A stretch of 64,000 nucleotides of DNA, from assembly GCA_011009095.1 (NCBI GenBank), contig VTPC01089649.1, forward strand, positions 188,514 to 252,513. Reading direction: 5' to 3'. The translations under genes were made by a program, and so were the position numbers. The notes below the pieces were generated by a model, which had not been told where the DNA came from, ran no database searches, and saw nothing but the letters and a program-made list of their open reading frames with translations. Below, one piece after another: positions 23,231 to 36,013 of this stretch. Source of the stretch: Ignelater luminosus. Its lineage: Eukaryota > Arthropoda > Insecta > Coleoptera > Elateridae. How positions within the stretch are numbered: the first letter of the stretch is position 1; each line of letters starts with the position of its first letter.

Positions 23231-24854
23231 ATGTGTATGTACAAAAATAACATTCATACTCGAAGCTTGTTCAATAATGTATGTAATACTACACATAAAA
23301 ATAAAAAACTTAATTATTTGATTACATGTAAAAAATAATTATGTGAAATTTCCGTGTTACAGTTAGGGTGTAAATTGTTTTCTTTTTTTTTGTGTAATAA
23401 TTGTATTAAAATACTCGAGTTATTGAAAAAATAAAATGAAAAAAATTGGGTCATTCCAGTTACCTACGTTACATTTAGAATACTTGCAGAACTTAAAAAT
23501 CTTTAATATATAAATTAAACTATGAACATCATTTAGTATTATGGGTATCATGGTTAATACCAAATGTAATTTAATCATTTCTACTTCCTACAAGTAGACT
23601 GACTGTTACGTACGTTACAATGAAATGACCGTATCGTCTAAATTCTAATCCATAGTAAAACATATCTAGTCATATTTGATGATACCATATGAAATATAAT
23701 GATCACTTTGTGCAATAAAATTAAGTCAGTCGAAAAATCATTTTTTAACATCTAGTAAGAAAACTACCAACATTTACACAGACATCCCATTTGTAGTAAT
23801 ACTGAAAAATAATAAAATTAGTACAATGTTAGAGAAATTTGTCCCGCTTCTATTTTTACATGTAAGCTACCAACATGAGCAGCATTTAGGAAAATGGAAG
23901 TACTGTAGATCCATTGTATTTACTCAGCTACAACAGCAAGATACAATTGCTTCGAGTATGCTACTACCATACATACATCATTACAAACAACACTGTATAA
24001 ATATATGTACAAACCATATTTATGTTACGAATACGAATCATTTTGGAGATGCTATTGGTATCATACTTACAGAAAGTGAGTGAGGTGCTCTTTTTGAACA
24101 TATGGTATTGTTATCAAAATTATTTTTATACAAATTCTCAGAAACCAATCATTTTTCTCAATGCTATAACATACAAAAACCAGTAAAAGTTGATTATTAC
24201 TTTATACATATGAGAAAGAAAAAGGCAACTTAAATTTTCTTGAGACTTTTTAAATTTTTTCCCGATAAATTCCGTTCTACCGTTAAGGACAACAATATAC
24301 ATACTATTACCTCGCAGGAAAATTTGAAAATTAACTGTGACCTAGAAACATAAAATGAAGATTATTAATATGATCATTTTAAAATGCTCTTAAAAGATAA
24401 CGTTTTTTTTTCTTCTCAAAAGCATAACGAATAAAGGGAACTGCAAGTAGTTACCAGAAGTAGGTGTATTAAATAATACTCGTACTTGTAACAATGGTGA
24501 CAGGCGGCGCATAACGTAAATATCGTATTAGGTTTATTGCAATAATAAATTAACCATAAGCGAATTAAATGTCTGAATGTTGTACCTATTCCAATTTAAA
24601 TTTAAAAGAGCAATACGCATTTGCCAAGGCCAAAGGTTCATAACAAATAAATAATTAGGTGGCCATTAACTTTTAAATTATATCTATGCCTGTAATTCTG
24701 GAGTATTTCCTATTTATATAATCAGGAATACGTTTTATCCAAAAATATGTTGTTAAATTATAAAAGTGTCGAATTTAAAAATAAAAATTATTCAGGTTTG
24801 TTATTTAATATTAAATTTCTTTGTTATTTAAAATGTGTCTTGATAATAGTTGTA

Positions 24855-24945
24855 AGGGTAATTACTTTTACTCTGGGTCTACGTGTTCGGCCTTGCAGTA
24901 TATACAACCCGACCGTAAAACAAAAAGAATCAATCAATCAATTTA
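24855..24945 (+). mobile_element. Possible 3' tail of a non-LTR retrotransposon
   Basis: A GC-richer patch (around GGGTCTACGTGTTCGGCC and ACAACCCGACCGTAAAAC) ends in a short AATC repeat (AATCAATCAATC). Tetranucleotide-repeat tails after such a patch are typical of Jockey-like elements. There is no coding remnant, so the call is tentative. Confidence 0.3.
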
Positions 24946-25624
24946 TTAGTTTCATTAACATTTATGATATTCCAGGGAAACTGACGTTTAATCCTAATAA
25001 ATGCGACGTTTCAGAGAAGTTCAGTTAATCCATTAATTTCTATTTCCTCTTTTTCAAATAACTATTTTTATTATTTAAAAGACCAGAAATTATCCGAAAA
25101 AAATTAATATCACTTTTTGAATTTTATATTCGAAGGCAATAACCGTTACAAAAATAACGCAGAGTACTAAAATACGAACGCTTTTTTGCTTGTTAATATA
25201 TCGTGTCATGTGAATATTGAAGTAAAAACTAAATCTCGCGAGGATTATGTAGTTTTGCGTTTACATTCAGAAAATTTACTACACAGCGTTTAAAAAGAAA
25301 CGATTGCATCAAGATAGTGTTTCATCTCAATATGTAATTTATACATACAATTAGTGAGAATCATAGACACAGACTACTAACATAACCTTGTATTTAGCAT
25401 ATTAACATTCTAGTTGGTTTGTCGCTCCCACTCACATTTTGCATATTCTTTTTCGAATTTTAGAAAGTTTAGGAATTTCTTGGGCCACGTTTAAAAGCAC
25501 ATGGGACAATTTTATTTTCTCGTAGAATACTCATGGACTGAAACCTGAACTGGACTTACGATCGAATAGCTTACAAGAAATAAAAAATGAATATCTTGAA
25601 AGAGGTAAGAGATAATATTCAGTG

Positions 25625-26469
25625 GTGTCAATAAAGTGGGCACCCCCACTTCGTCAAAATTGAACCATTTTTTAACCATAATTTTAGACAATTTTGGACT
25701 ACTATAATAAAATTTTGGACCGGTTTCGATAAAGCGCTATAACAAAATCAAAAGTGGGGGTGCTAACTTGAGCTCAAGCTAGCACCCCCACTTTTGATTT
25801 TTGTGTAAATCGCCACAATTCGATAACTCTAACTACACCATAATTTTAGACTAATAATTAGTGATACAACCGATTTATGTAATCGACCCCTAATGGATTA
25901 ATTCCACCCCCCTAATATATGGAATATCAAAAATCGGATTAAATCGGGATAAAAACCCTACAATAATTTTATACTAATTATAGACCACTCATTGGTTACA
26001 AAACCGATTTCTTCTATCAACCCCTAATGGGTGAATTCCACCCCCTGATATATGAAATATCTAAAATTCAATTAAATCGGGGAAAAGCTTTACCTTATTT
26101 TTGGACTAATTATAGATCACTCATTGGTCACAAAATCAATTTTTTCTACCAACCCCTAATGCCTTAATCTCGCCCTCATCATATATGTAATATAAAAAAT
26201 TTGATTAAAATTGAATAAATTATATCACTAATTATTAGTCTAAAATTATGGTGTAGTTAAAGTTATCGAATTGTGGTGATTTACACAAAAATCAAAAGTG
26301 GGGGTGCTAGCTTGAGCTCAAGTTAGCACCCCCACTTTTGATTTTGTTATAGCGCTTTACCGAAGCCGGTCCAAAATTTTATTATGGTGGTCCAAAATTG
26401 TCTAAAATTAGTCTAAAATTAAAAAATAGTTCAATTTTGACGAAGTGGGGGTGCCCACTTTATTGACAT
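25625..26469. mobile_element. 845-bp foldback element with long terminal inverted repeats (Mutator-like, non-autonomous)
   Basis: Inverted arms of about 245 bp (25625-25867 and 26221-26469) match almost perfectly and begin TGTCAATAAAGTGGGCACCC. Probable 9-bp target duplications flank it: TATTCAGTG at 25616-25624 and TATTCAGAG at 26470-26478, one mismatch. Each arm contains its own near-perfect palindrome of about 58 bp centred on GAGCTC (25744-25801 in the left arm), and each end is itself palindromic (GTGGGCACCCCCAC). The centre holds three diverged tandem units of about 123-132 bp starting near 25841, 25964 and 26095. It has no coding capacity. Long TIRs plus 9-bp duplications suggest the Mutator superfamily; the family itself I do not recognise. 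Confidence 0.85.
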
Positions 26470-26478
26470 TATTCAGAG

Positions 26479-29400
26479 GTATATAAGTCATGATTTACAT
26501 TTTAAATTTTTTTTTTATGAGTGCTGTCTTTTAGGAGAAATTCTAATTTGAAGGTTTCTCTGCCATGGAACATTATACACTTGATAGATACAGTGTTCAT
26601 AATGTAAATTAGTCGTACGCCAATGATTTCGACATCAACAAAATCATTAAACTTCACTCGTTCTAGTGATTAAAAACGTTGATATATAATATACAATAAA
26701 ACAATGGAATCAAGTGGGCGATTTGCTCAAAGTTGTAAGATTCAATGTACCGCGTTTACAGTAAAGTGGGATCTGTAGAATACTCTCCAAATAAGAAATC
26801 ACAAACATTACAGTATAGTAAAAAGTTTCAAAAAGACACAATTTTGCATTGAACGCTGCAACAAATACAGACTGTTCAAACTGTTAGTTTTAGTACACCA
26901 GACTTGCTCTTAAGGTAGAGTATTGTCACACAATAATAGCCGAGTAGGTACTTGACGGTTTAGGTTTCTACTGCTGAATTTTTACTTTGAACTAAACTAT
27001 GTATAGTTTGATGGTGGCAAGAAGTAAAATTAAACATTTTACAATGTTACACGTTATGTATGTATTTTGGGTGTAAATGTGATGAATAATTCACAATTAG
27101 GACTTGCGAGATAATTTAGAACCATAAATCAAAATATGTCATGGTTAAATGACAATGGACAAAATTCTAAAATTTTGGAGTGGAAGCCATGGCTGAAAGA
27201 AGAGCCCAAACAGAACAAGAGCTACCATAGATAAAAAATGCGCACCGGGAAGGAATTCGTTACTAAATAAGACAAACAAGAATATGATGTGTCGTGGAAA
27301 ATTTAATTAAAATGTGAGAAAGAAAATTGCAACTAGATTAGGGGTTCTGGAAAACAAATAAAGAGTTATGAGACTGCCCAATAACTCAAAAAATGAAAGA
27401 AAACAAATACAAGACAGAAATAGTATCTATAAGAGAAAGATATCCAAAATGATGAAAACTTCCTAATACTAAATAAAAATACTTCGGAAGAAACAAAACC
27501 AATGCTGAAATTCTCATCTTTTACCTATAATAAACAAAACTCGCAAATGAATACTCAAGATGAGTATAACATTACTTTTCGATTAAATGAAAAATTCGAG
27601 TCCGAGTAATATTCCAATTTAATTTTCGAGTCGAATAAGGTATCATAACCAAATATAATATACATAAATATGCATGTTGCATGTTTACAAATTCATTGCG
27701 TTATGGATACAACATATATTTTTGATAGGGTTAATTTCCGAGGCAGATTTTAATTTTACAGATTTTAAAAATTCTACGAAATTCTCTTTGAATCATCCAC
27801 CTACTTTCGTGTTAAACGATATGCTTGGATAAAGTTCAAATTTCCAAACGAAAACAAACGTATTATTGTGAAACATCATAAAAAACAGCGTAAGGTTGTT
27901 ATTTCAATGAAGTCTTTTCATGAAAACTTTTGTCAATTCCATTCTAAAATAGTAACGAAGACGATCTCGACTAGATTAAACGGAAATATATTATTTAAAA
28001 CCTTGTATAGAATCAAACTCAACTCGTTTTATTGGAAACATTTGATAACTCTCTCCCCGTTCTCGTCAAAAAAAGCTGCGATAAACATATTTAATAAATT
28101 AATTATATATTTTGAATAAATATCAGTGGTAGATAATTTGAAGCATATCCTTTTTCAAAATGCGTAACCCAAATGAAATGGAAGTTAATGCGATCGATAG
28201 CAACGCCGATTTTTAGAAGTTTAGGTTACGCAATGTCCCGTATTCTTTTTTCATATTATAATTAAAAAGAAATATTTTTCGGGGCACGTTCTTCATTTAT
28301 AAATCACACCTTCGTTAATACAGCTTTTCCATTAATTCTTTTCGCAAACTGATATTGTTCATCTCTCTTAGCAGCAAAAGCATTACCGAACATGATCTTC
28401 CTGGAACGTTCGGAATTACGAACAGAGACATTTTTACGTAAATAAAACCTACGTATTCTTGGTTCTCCGATATTTTCACCTAAGAAATTCTCTAAATATT
28501 ATTCAACTAATCGCAATTATTATTAATGTTAATAAAATAATATAAAGATTTCAAGTATTAGGAAGTCATCGCAAGGTATCATAAAAAGGTTACAATAAGG
28601 TAAATAAAGGTGTTTTAACTTCGGGTGGTTTTTAAAAATTTTAAGTATTCGTCGTTAGCTTGACGTGGTTAGAACTTTCGAGCAAAACAATTTTATAGCC
28701 GCTTAAAAGATTTTCTCGAAGTTGTTCCACTCGAAACGAATTTCTAAATGTATATACAATCTCGAGAAACGTCAAGTGTAGTTGAATAATCTTATTTGCC
28801 AATTAACCGGTAGAGGAAAAGCAGAAAGACTTGGCAACGCGATCATCGTCATGCCAACGACAGTCTCGGCCATGACCAGAGCTATCGGCGGTACGCATCT
28901 GCAATCAATAGGTAGCGAGTGACGCACATGAGGGGCCTCCACCCCCTCATGAAGGCCACGTGGGGGCGCACGTGTTCCCCCAATACAATTCACACAGCTG
29001 GAGATGCAAAACGATCATTTCAATTGCTAAAGTTACCATAATGATTTCTTTATCTAACTTTGTGGTTTCTACCGGAAACGTAAACCCATTCCCAACATCC
29101 TTAGCATAACTTCTTTGGTGTAATAAAAAAGCATTTGCAGATTTTTAACTGCCATACGTGATATTCCGCTGTAACCCGAAACTGTTTCCAATACGGAGTT
29201 AATCTAACGAAATAAAATGGATTACTGATCAGAAGTAAATAACTAATACTTCTTACTTCTTTAATATTTTATACCTACGAATTGGAAATAATCAACCAAA
29301 ATCTAAATGAAAAGAAATATTGATATTGCTCGTAAGATAACCTTAAAACTTTTATATTTTTATTTCTAATATTAACTCGCACGGATTAGAAATGGAAACT

Positions 29401-32400
29401 GATGGGAAATAAATATTAATGAAAATGTGAAAGGAATGCTTTGCATGTACGTACGTTACTTCTATCTACTACGATGTCATTGTATGTCAATATAGATACC
29501 TATCTGTCAACGGTTAATTAAATTTTAAAGTTAACTTATGATTAAACAAACAATCATTTTGAAATATACCTGGTGCATGTAGCAATAAATTTAATAGCCC
29601 GCGTAAAATATTTCTTTAAAATACGGAATACATTACCAGCTTTAAAAGAGGTATCTATATTTGTATTTTCATCTAAAATTAAATCCTAAAAATAACGAAT
29701 TTGGTTAAAATAAACTATAATTCGATAAAAATACATTTTAAAAAAGATAAGGCTTTATCTGTTTTTAAATCTTTAATATTTTATTAAAACATAATTATTT
29801 CTGGTATTTTTCATGCGAGGTACTTAAATGACGATTTAGATAAGTAATAAATTGAATTTTTGACTTGTAATGTATCCAAGTTGATCAAAACGTCATCTGT
29901 TCAATGTAGATATGTCGGATTAATTCAAATAAGATTTACAATACAATAGAAATAATATTACGCAATATTTACTGATAAATTTGAAAGAGAAACCGTACTT
30001 GATCGTTGGAAAGACTAAATGAACGTTTCAGCTGCTGCAATCCTGATGATGGTTCGTTACATCAGTCTGATAAATGACATTAAATTGTGTTACTTTGTAT
30101 TTGTATTAAGTGTGATCTAAAGTCGTCTAAAAATATTAATTTAAGACTAGAAGTAAAAAAGGATTCTGTAGTTTGTTAAAGATTGTAGAACAAAAAATAT
30201 GTCATTAAACGAACATAGCAAGTCAGCAGGAGTAGTGTTTTTTTAATCTGGAAGTTAGCCAAACTAAGAACCTTTTGGGTTCATTTGTAAAAAAAGATAA
30301 AATTGCAGTCAGCAAATCAAAGAAGACTCATTCTAGGTAGGTACAGAATTTTGAAGCTTTCCTTAAAACATTTTAATCAAACAAGTTTGTTTGATCTTCC
30401 ATTCTCAAAATGTGGAATTTCAGCAGCTCGATGTGTCGACATTTGACCTGTAACATATCTGGGTCATTCAAACTATTTTGGTTAAATCAACATTTATGAG
30501 ATGTTCTTAATTTTTTTGGAAAAAAGTTTGCGAATTATTTGGGCATCATGTATAACACTTCCATATATAGATTTTAACAGAAATAAAAACTAACGAATGT
30601 GAAACCAACTTTTAGTAGTTACATACATATGTAGATATTTTTACATGATTTTAATATCGGAAATGTCATTTGTAATTTTTACGGTGCGTAAAAACAGTTT
30701 AAACCATCTATCAGAAGGTTTAAAAAATAATTACTCCAAAAAATTCAAACCGTTTGGATACACTACGTCAAATCTACATTAAACAAATTAAAATTGCTAA
30801 AAATAAACTTAATAATTTCGGTTTTACAATTTTTGATAAAATGTAATCCGGGATTTGAAACGGTTTTCATTTAAATAAAAAAATATATTTTAGGTATTTA
30901 ACTTCATCTTCGATTCGTGTCTCTGAAAAATTTCCTTTCAATTTATTCACTTTAGAGCCCGCAATTACGAATAAGCGTGAATACTTTTCAATTTGTGTTT
31001 TCTTATATTACATATTTATTTAGCAGATACTGATTCTGAATACATTTCCTGCATTGCATTTAATTAACAATAAATACCTGTTTAATATTCCATATAACGT
31101 ATATGTAAACGAATAGAATTTAAATAAAATTACTCGTAAGCGAGACTTTCGATTGTTATTTTAAATCTGTGAGATAAATATCGAAAACTCATTAAAACAA
31201 TTAAAACGATGAAAAAGTTAGTTAACTAGTTTTTGATAAAATGATGATAAATACGATCTGGAAACTAAAACACCATAAATAAAACAGAACAAAATATTTA
31301 AGTGAGTTTCTCGTTTCCTACAGTAGGCAAACATGTGTATACTACAATGCTTCGATGTGGTAAAATCTAAAGTAGTCCAATGGAGGTGGTACGCGCGTAA
31401 ATTCCAACATAGCGGAAAATTTCTGTTTTGTTATTCTTTGATTTGTACGTAATTCTAAATATAAATTCTACACAAATAGGAAATTAAATATATCTTTGGA
31501 TCCGCCAAGATCAGGGCCGGCGGAAGTCTTTAAACAAATGAAATAATAATTTGCCATAAGCACAATGGTTAACGAAACCGAATGATGACCAACCATTACA
31601 AACTCAACATTTAGCAACGAGTTTATGAAAATTCAATGAAACGATCTTCTTTAATTGTTCGGTATTCTATTTTTAGATGTGTACAATAAACAGTATTTCC
31701 CACTGAGTGAGCAAAAGAAGTAAACAAATACAATTATCACGAAAATTTCAGATACGTTTTGACCACATTTCATATACCGAATTTCCAGATGAAAGTTCAA
31801 GGTTCTATAGATACCCGCAAAGGTTTGTTTTATAAAAGCTACTAATTTAATTAAACAGAGAATGGTGGCTAAAAAACATAAAAGCTATAATATCATCAGA
31901 AAGGAAATAATATTAGTTGGCCGAAAATATATATGCCTGAAGAAGAATGCCAAACGAGATACTTAATTGACAAAACGGTAAGATTTAAAATATTACGTAA
32001 CACTTCAGATTTGGACATGTCCAAATAGTTTTTTATCTTGAACGTTTTCCCAATCAAGTTCTATTTTGAAGAGATTAAAGAAAAGTAGAGGTCCAAAGAT
32101 AGTTTCATAAGTACGAAAAACAATGCCCATCTTACTGGAAGCAGTACACGTTTTACCATTCAAACTTTATCATCCTACAAATATTATCAATCTCGAGATA
32201 GAAAATGTAGCAAATACAAGGGCAAGTTGCTAATAAGATTCGATATAATACATAATATGTCTAGTATGAAAGATAAGTAGACTGAAGTCGGAAGTTATAA
32301 AAATTATCAAAGTTGATGTAAACTTCCTTAAAAACACAAAAATTTTGATAAGCAACAATGATAAATGATAATATGGAAAAAATAGAGAAGGTAATTTTGA

Positions 32401-35400
32401 AAGCATATACCTAGTTATAAAATACAAAGCAGCGTTTCTCAACTTTTTTTTTGGTAACTACACACGTAGTTTGCTTATTTTTAATATTCTCATCTGATTG
32501 TATCAGAGCTAGGTGTTTTAGAGAGTGCCCCAAACGTTCTGGTCTGTACTAACACAACTAATTTGTAACATTAATTCTTATCGACATAAAAAAATGTATG
32601 AGAAGAGAGATAAAAGAAGATTTTAACAACACGGGAAGGTACATTACAATGTATTAATCGAAAACATGCGTACAACTATTTTTCGAAACTTTTTAAGGTC
32701 TTTTTCACATTATCGTTTTTCAACACGGTGTTTGGTTGTGCCAAATTTGTCACCCTGGGCAGGAGTCCAGAGTTCGCCCTCCCTTAGGTCGGCTAAGTTG
32801 CTATAGTCCAAAACCTTGCCGTAGAATCATTTCTCAAGTTTCCTTCATCCCAATTACAATACCTTACTCTACTGCCGTAATCATAAAAAAAGCAAAACTT
32901 TCCATTTTCGCTCAATTGAAAATCTGACATAGAAAACTGAATTAACTTGTTATTTGTAGGTTTTGAAAGCATTTGTTTTAATGACTATGACAATATTTAA
33001 TCGCGATATTCAATGAAGCATCTATTTGCGTTTAGTTGTTTCTACATGATCTCATTCAATCCGTAAAAGCACGTAGTTCCAGTACTCATTCTATTTATAT
33101 GCATGGTCATTCCTTTCTCAATTTGGATTCGTAAATTTTTGCACTGTTTGCATAAGTCAAGTACTGAAATACAACGTCTAGTAATTAATTAATACTTTGG
33201 TGCCCATTATAAAGAAAAGGGTCTGACACATTCCACGCCAGAACCGTGCGGTTGGAAAAAATGCTCTAAAGGTCATACGTATTCGATAAAAAAAAAGTTA
33301 CAAAAAGAGTACAAACACATCATAAATGAAAACAGTTGTATTGATTGCAATTAATTCTTTCAAAATATTTACGCGATATTCTGATTTGTTTTGATCCTAA
33401 GTACAAGCTCGTTGAATATGCCCCATAGCAAAAAAAATACCAACAAAGAATCAAAATACATTTCCGGAGTAAAAGGAAGAGATGGAAAAGGAAATTGCAG
33501 AGGATCAATCAAAAACCGATCGGCTACGTGTAGCATTCAACAACTCAACAACTCGAGGTTTCTAGAAAAAATTTACTTCCGATTTTTATAATAATTACTT
33601 GAGCTTGTGATTTTTCAATTCTATAATTATATCAATATCGATATTTTGTTTAATAATTTACAATTTTGCTGCAAAATTGATTATAAAAAATTAGCCTTCA
33701 AAATTAAAGTTTCATTTTTTTACAAAAATGCCAAATTATTCTCCTAAACGAGTTTTAAATTTTTTGGATGGGATGAGTAATTGCTTAAAAATGAAATTAA
33801 CATCTTGTACGATTTTTGTTTTAAATTATTTTTCACAAAATTAATTCCGTTTTTACTCAATTATATTACTGCTTATGGTACTTAACACGAGATAACCTGA
33901 GGCCTTATTAAAAGTTAGATTGAGAATTATATCCATTCTATGTAATTACGGGGGAGTTCCAACAAAGTTCAGATTTGAAAGCCCTTTCATCTTGAATCTT
34001 CCCACTACTATCATATTATATTGGTATAAAAACATAAGCTGGAACTTACAGCTTAATTCTAACTTTAAATACAAATAATTAATCAGAATAAAACAAATTA
34101 TTGATTTATACTAAATGATAATTGATAAGGTATAGAGATATTCTAAAAGTTATGAAAGTAATCTAATGACAATTTCAATCTACTACAGTGCTCTGCTCAC
34201 ACAAGAAATCATAACGGCGCCTTTTAATATAATTCCCAGTGAACGGTAGCGACGTTGGGTTCCGGTAAGATATGATGTCAGTGGTGACATGTATCGGGGC
34301 TTTGGGCACGAGACTTGTTCACGGTTCAGTAAATAGAGCGTTTTTCTTTTGCTTTATTAAAAAGTAATTGAAATATTTTTCTAAATCATATTCTCAATAT
34401 TCTGGATGTTTGAAAACTTAATGAATTTTCAGATAGCATGACTTCAAAATTCCAGTCATTTTTTTCTTTTATTTACATCAATATTTTTTGAGAAAAACCA
34501 TTCTTCAATTTTATTATTAGTGCTGATTACCGATTTATGAATCATGGAATTTACACATGAATACGAAAGGTGTCTACCATTAGCAATTTTCCTAATAATT
34601 TATTTTTTGTTTTAGTAGAAACAAAAGGAATTCCAAGGAATATCCGCAAAATCATTGTTTGTGTCAATATCATAAGGGTTATTTTATAGGAAAATGAGGC
34701 TGATGACTGATATTCAATATCGCATTTAGAAAATATGGAAAAAACGAAAAGGGTGAGTAAATGTGAAAATTTTAAAGTTGCCAATCTCCAAAATTTATCT
34801 GGTAAATAAAAAATATCACAATTAGTACTTCCAACAACCCTGACCTATATTTATTAAAAATAAATTACATCAGTGTTCTTTAACCTTTCTGATAATGACA
34901 CACTTTTAGCTTACTTGCCTTTTTGCTTAGTGTACCTGATTTTCAGTAAAATCAAAAAAGAGTAAATAAACTGAAATTTTGGTTAGAAGTAATTCAAGAT
35001 TTCAACTTTTCTACTTTTATATATGATGTACTTGCTTATAGCATTTATGTTTTTCTTTAATAGCATTTACTTAACTATCAAGACAAGATCGGCGTGCTGA
35101 CAAGGCGAATCAAAAGTAGAATGGCTTGGAGAATCGTTGATGAATTAAATAATAGAATATCCACTCACAGGAATTTGGTAATAAAAGAGAACGATAGCAT
35201 GATTGACGGCTTCAATAAATTGCTAACAAATTTAATATCTTTTTTAAGGGATGAAGTTATAAGACATCTTCGACTATGTACCCAAAAACGTTAATCAGAA
35301 AATCATATAGTCAAGTTTCTTTATTGGTGATTTGCCAAAACAACTAAAATTTATTGCAATGAAATACAATAATGACAGACTGACCAAATTATAATCCCAT

Positions 35401-35573
35401 CAAGTTCAAGTTCCACGGGTCTCTGATTTGGACCCGATCTCTTTCTGTTCTAATTATTATTCTGATGAAGTTTTAATAGCTTCAAAAAAAACCATCAGAG
35501 TTGCAGCTGATGCTGGGAGTAGACGTGCAGATTTTCTTGAGAAAACCTTTAAGACATTATGTATAATTGTTAA
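26479..35573. other. Coding desert, AT-rich
   Basis: About 9 kb with no supportable gene. Short frames at 27868-28119, 32736-32927, 33391-33591 and 35094-35294 show no family motifs. A solitary hAT-like terminus (CAGGGCCGGCGGAAG near 31514) lacks a partner. The E-box cluster near 28.95 kb is listed separately. Confidence 0.5.
28927..28980. promoter_or_regulatory. GC-rich E-box cluster, candidate enhancer core
   Basis: Within a GC-rich island (28.84-28.98 kb) lie an inverted repeat with 9-bp arms (CATGAGGGG at 28927-28935 and its complement at 28943-28951) and two perfect CACGTG E-boxes at 28957-28962 and 28969-28974. The E-boxes start 12 bp apart, about one helical turn. CACGTG binds bHLH factors of the Myc/Max, USF and Clock classes. 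There is no coding frame. It is a candidate cis-regulatory element in the Mef2 upstream desert; the function is inferred. Confidence 0.35.
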
Positions 35574-35575
35574 TA

Positions 35576-36011
35576 CGAGGTCTGTTCAAAAAGTATAGCG
35601 AATTTTGTGTTTTTTCAAAAATTATTTATTTATTCATGAATATCTATTTTGTCCCCTTCAATGCAATCCCCATCAGATATTATACACTTGTGCCAACGTT
35701 TTTTCCAATCCTCGAAGCACTTCAAAAAATCATTTTTTGTGATCTTGTTCAGCTCCTTCTTCGATGCCGTCTTTATCTCCTCAATCGTAGCGTAGCGTCG
35801 TCCATTTTTTGGAATAGGCAAAAATCGAAGACGAGCCAAAACACGTCCAAGCAAAACAGCTGTCAAAAATTAACTAAACATTCAAAATGGCCGAACTTGT
35901 CGGCATAAGTGAGGGATATGAGTACCAACATAACGCCACAAAACAATCGAAAATCGAATATACGTAACCCGCGGAAATTCAAAATTCGCGATACTTTTTG
36001 AACAAACCTCG
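35576..36011 (-). mobile_element. Internally deleted mariner element
   Basis: Terminal inverted repeats (CGAGGTCTGTTCAAAAAGTA at the left end, its close complement at the right end ending at 36011) are flanked by TA on both sides (35574-35575, 36012-36013), the mariner target site. The minus-strand frame 35866-35630 retains the C-terminal transposase tail, with RRYATIEEIKTASKKELNK and KCFEDWKKRWHKCIISDGD. The catalytic DDE/D core and the DNA-binding domain are missing, so a large internal deletion removed most of the gene. It is a non-autonomous copy, 436 bp long. Confidence 0.88.
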
Positions 36012-36013
36012 TA

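Larger units (their letters stand above)
17350..25615. other. Coding desert, AT-rich
   Basis: No supportable gene over about 8 kb. Short open frames (for example 19513-19767 and 23826-24083) have AT-rich composition and no family motifs. Specific items (open frame at 21622, CT microsatellite, possible retroelement tail) are listed separately. Confidence 0.5.

Noticed and set aside
31514-31530. Solitary hAT-like terminus (also near 41046 and 52921)
   Set aside because: Each has a CAG-type start but no matching inverted partner or target duplication nearby, so none is called as an element.
35094-35294. 66-residue plus-strand open frame near the mariner element
   Set aside because: No motif, not bounded by the element's inverted repeats, and no continuation into a gene.
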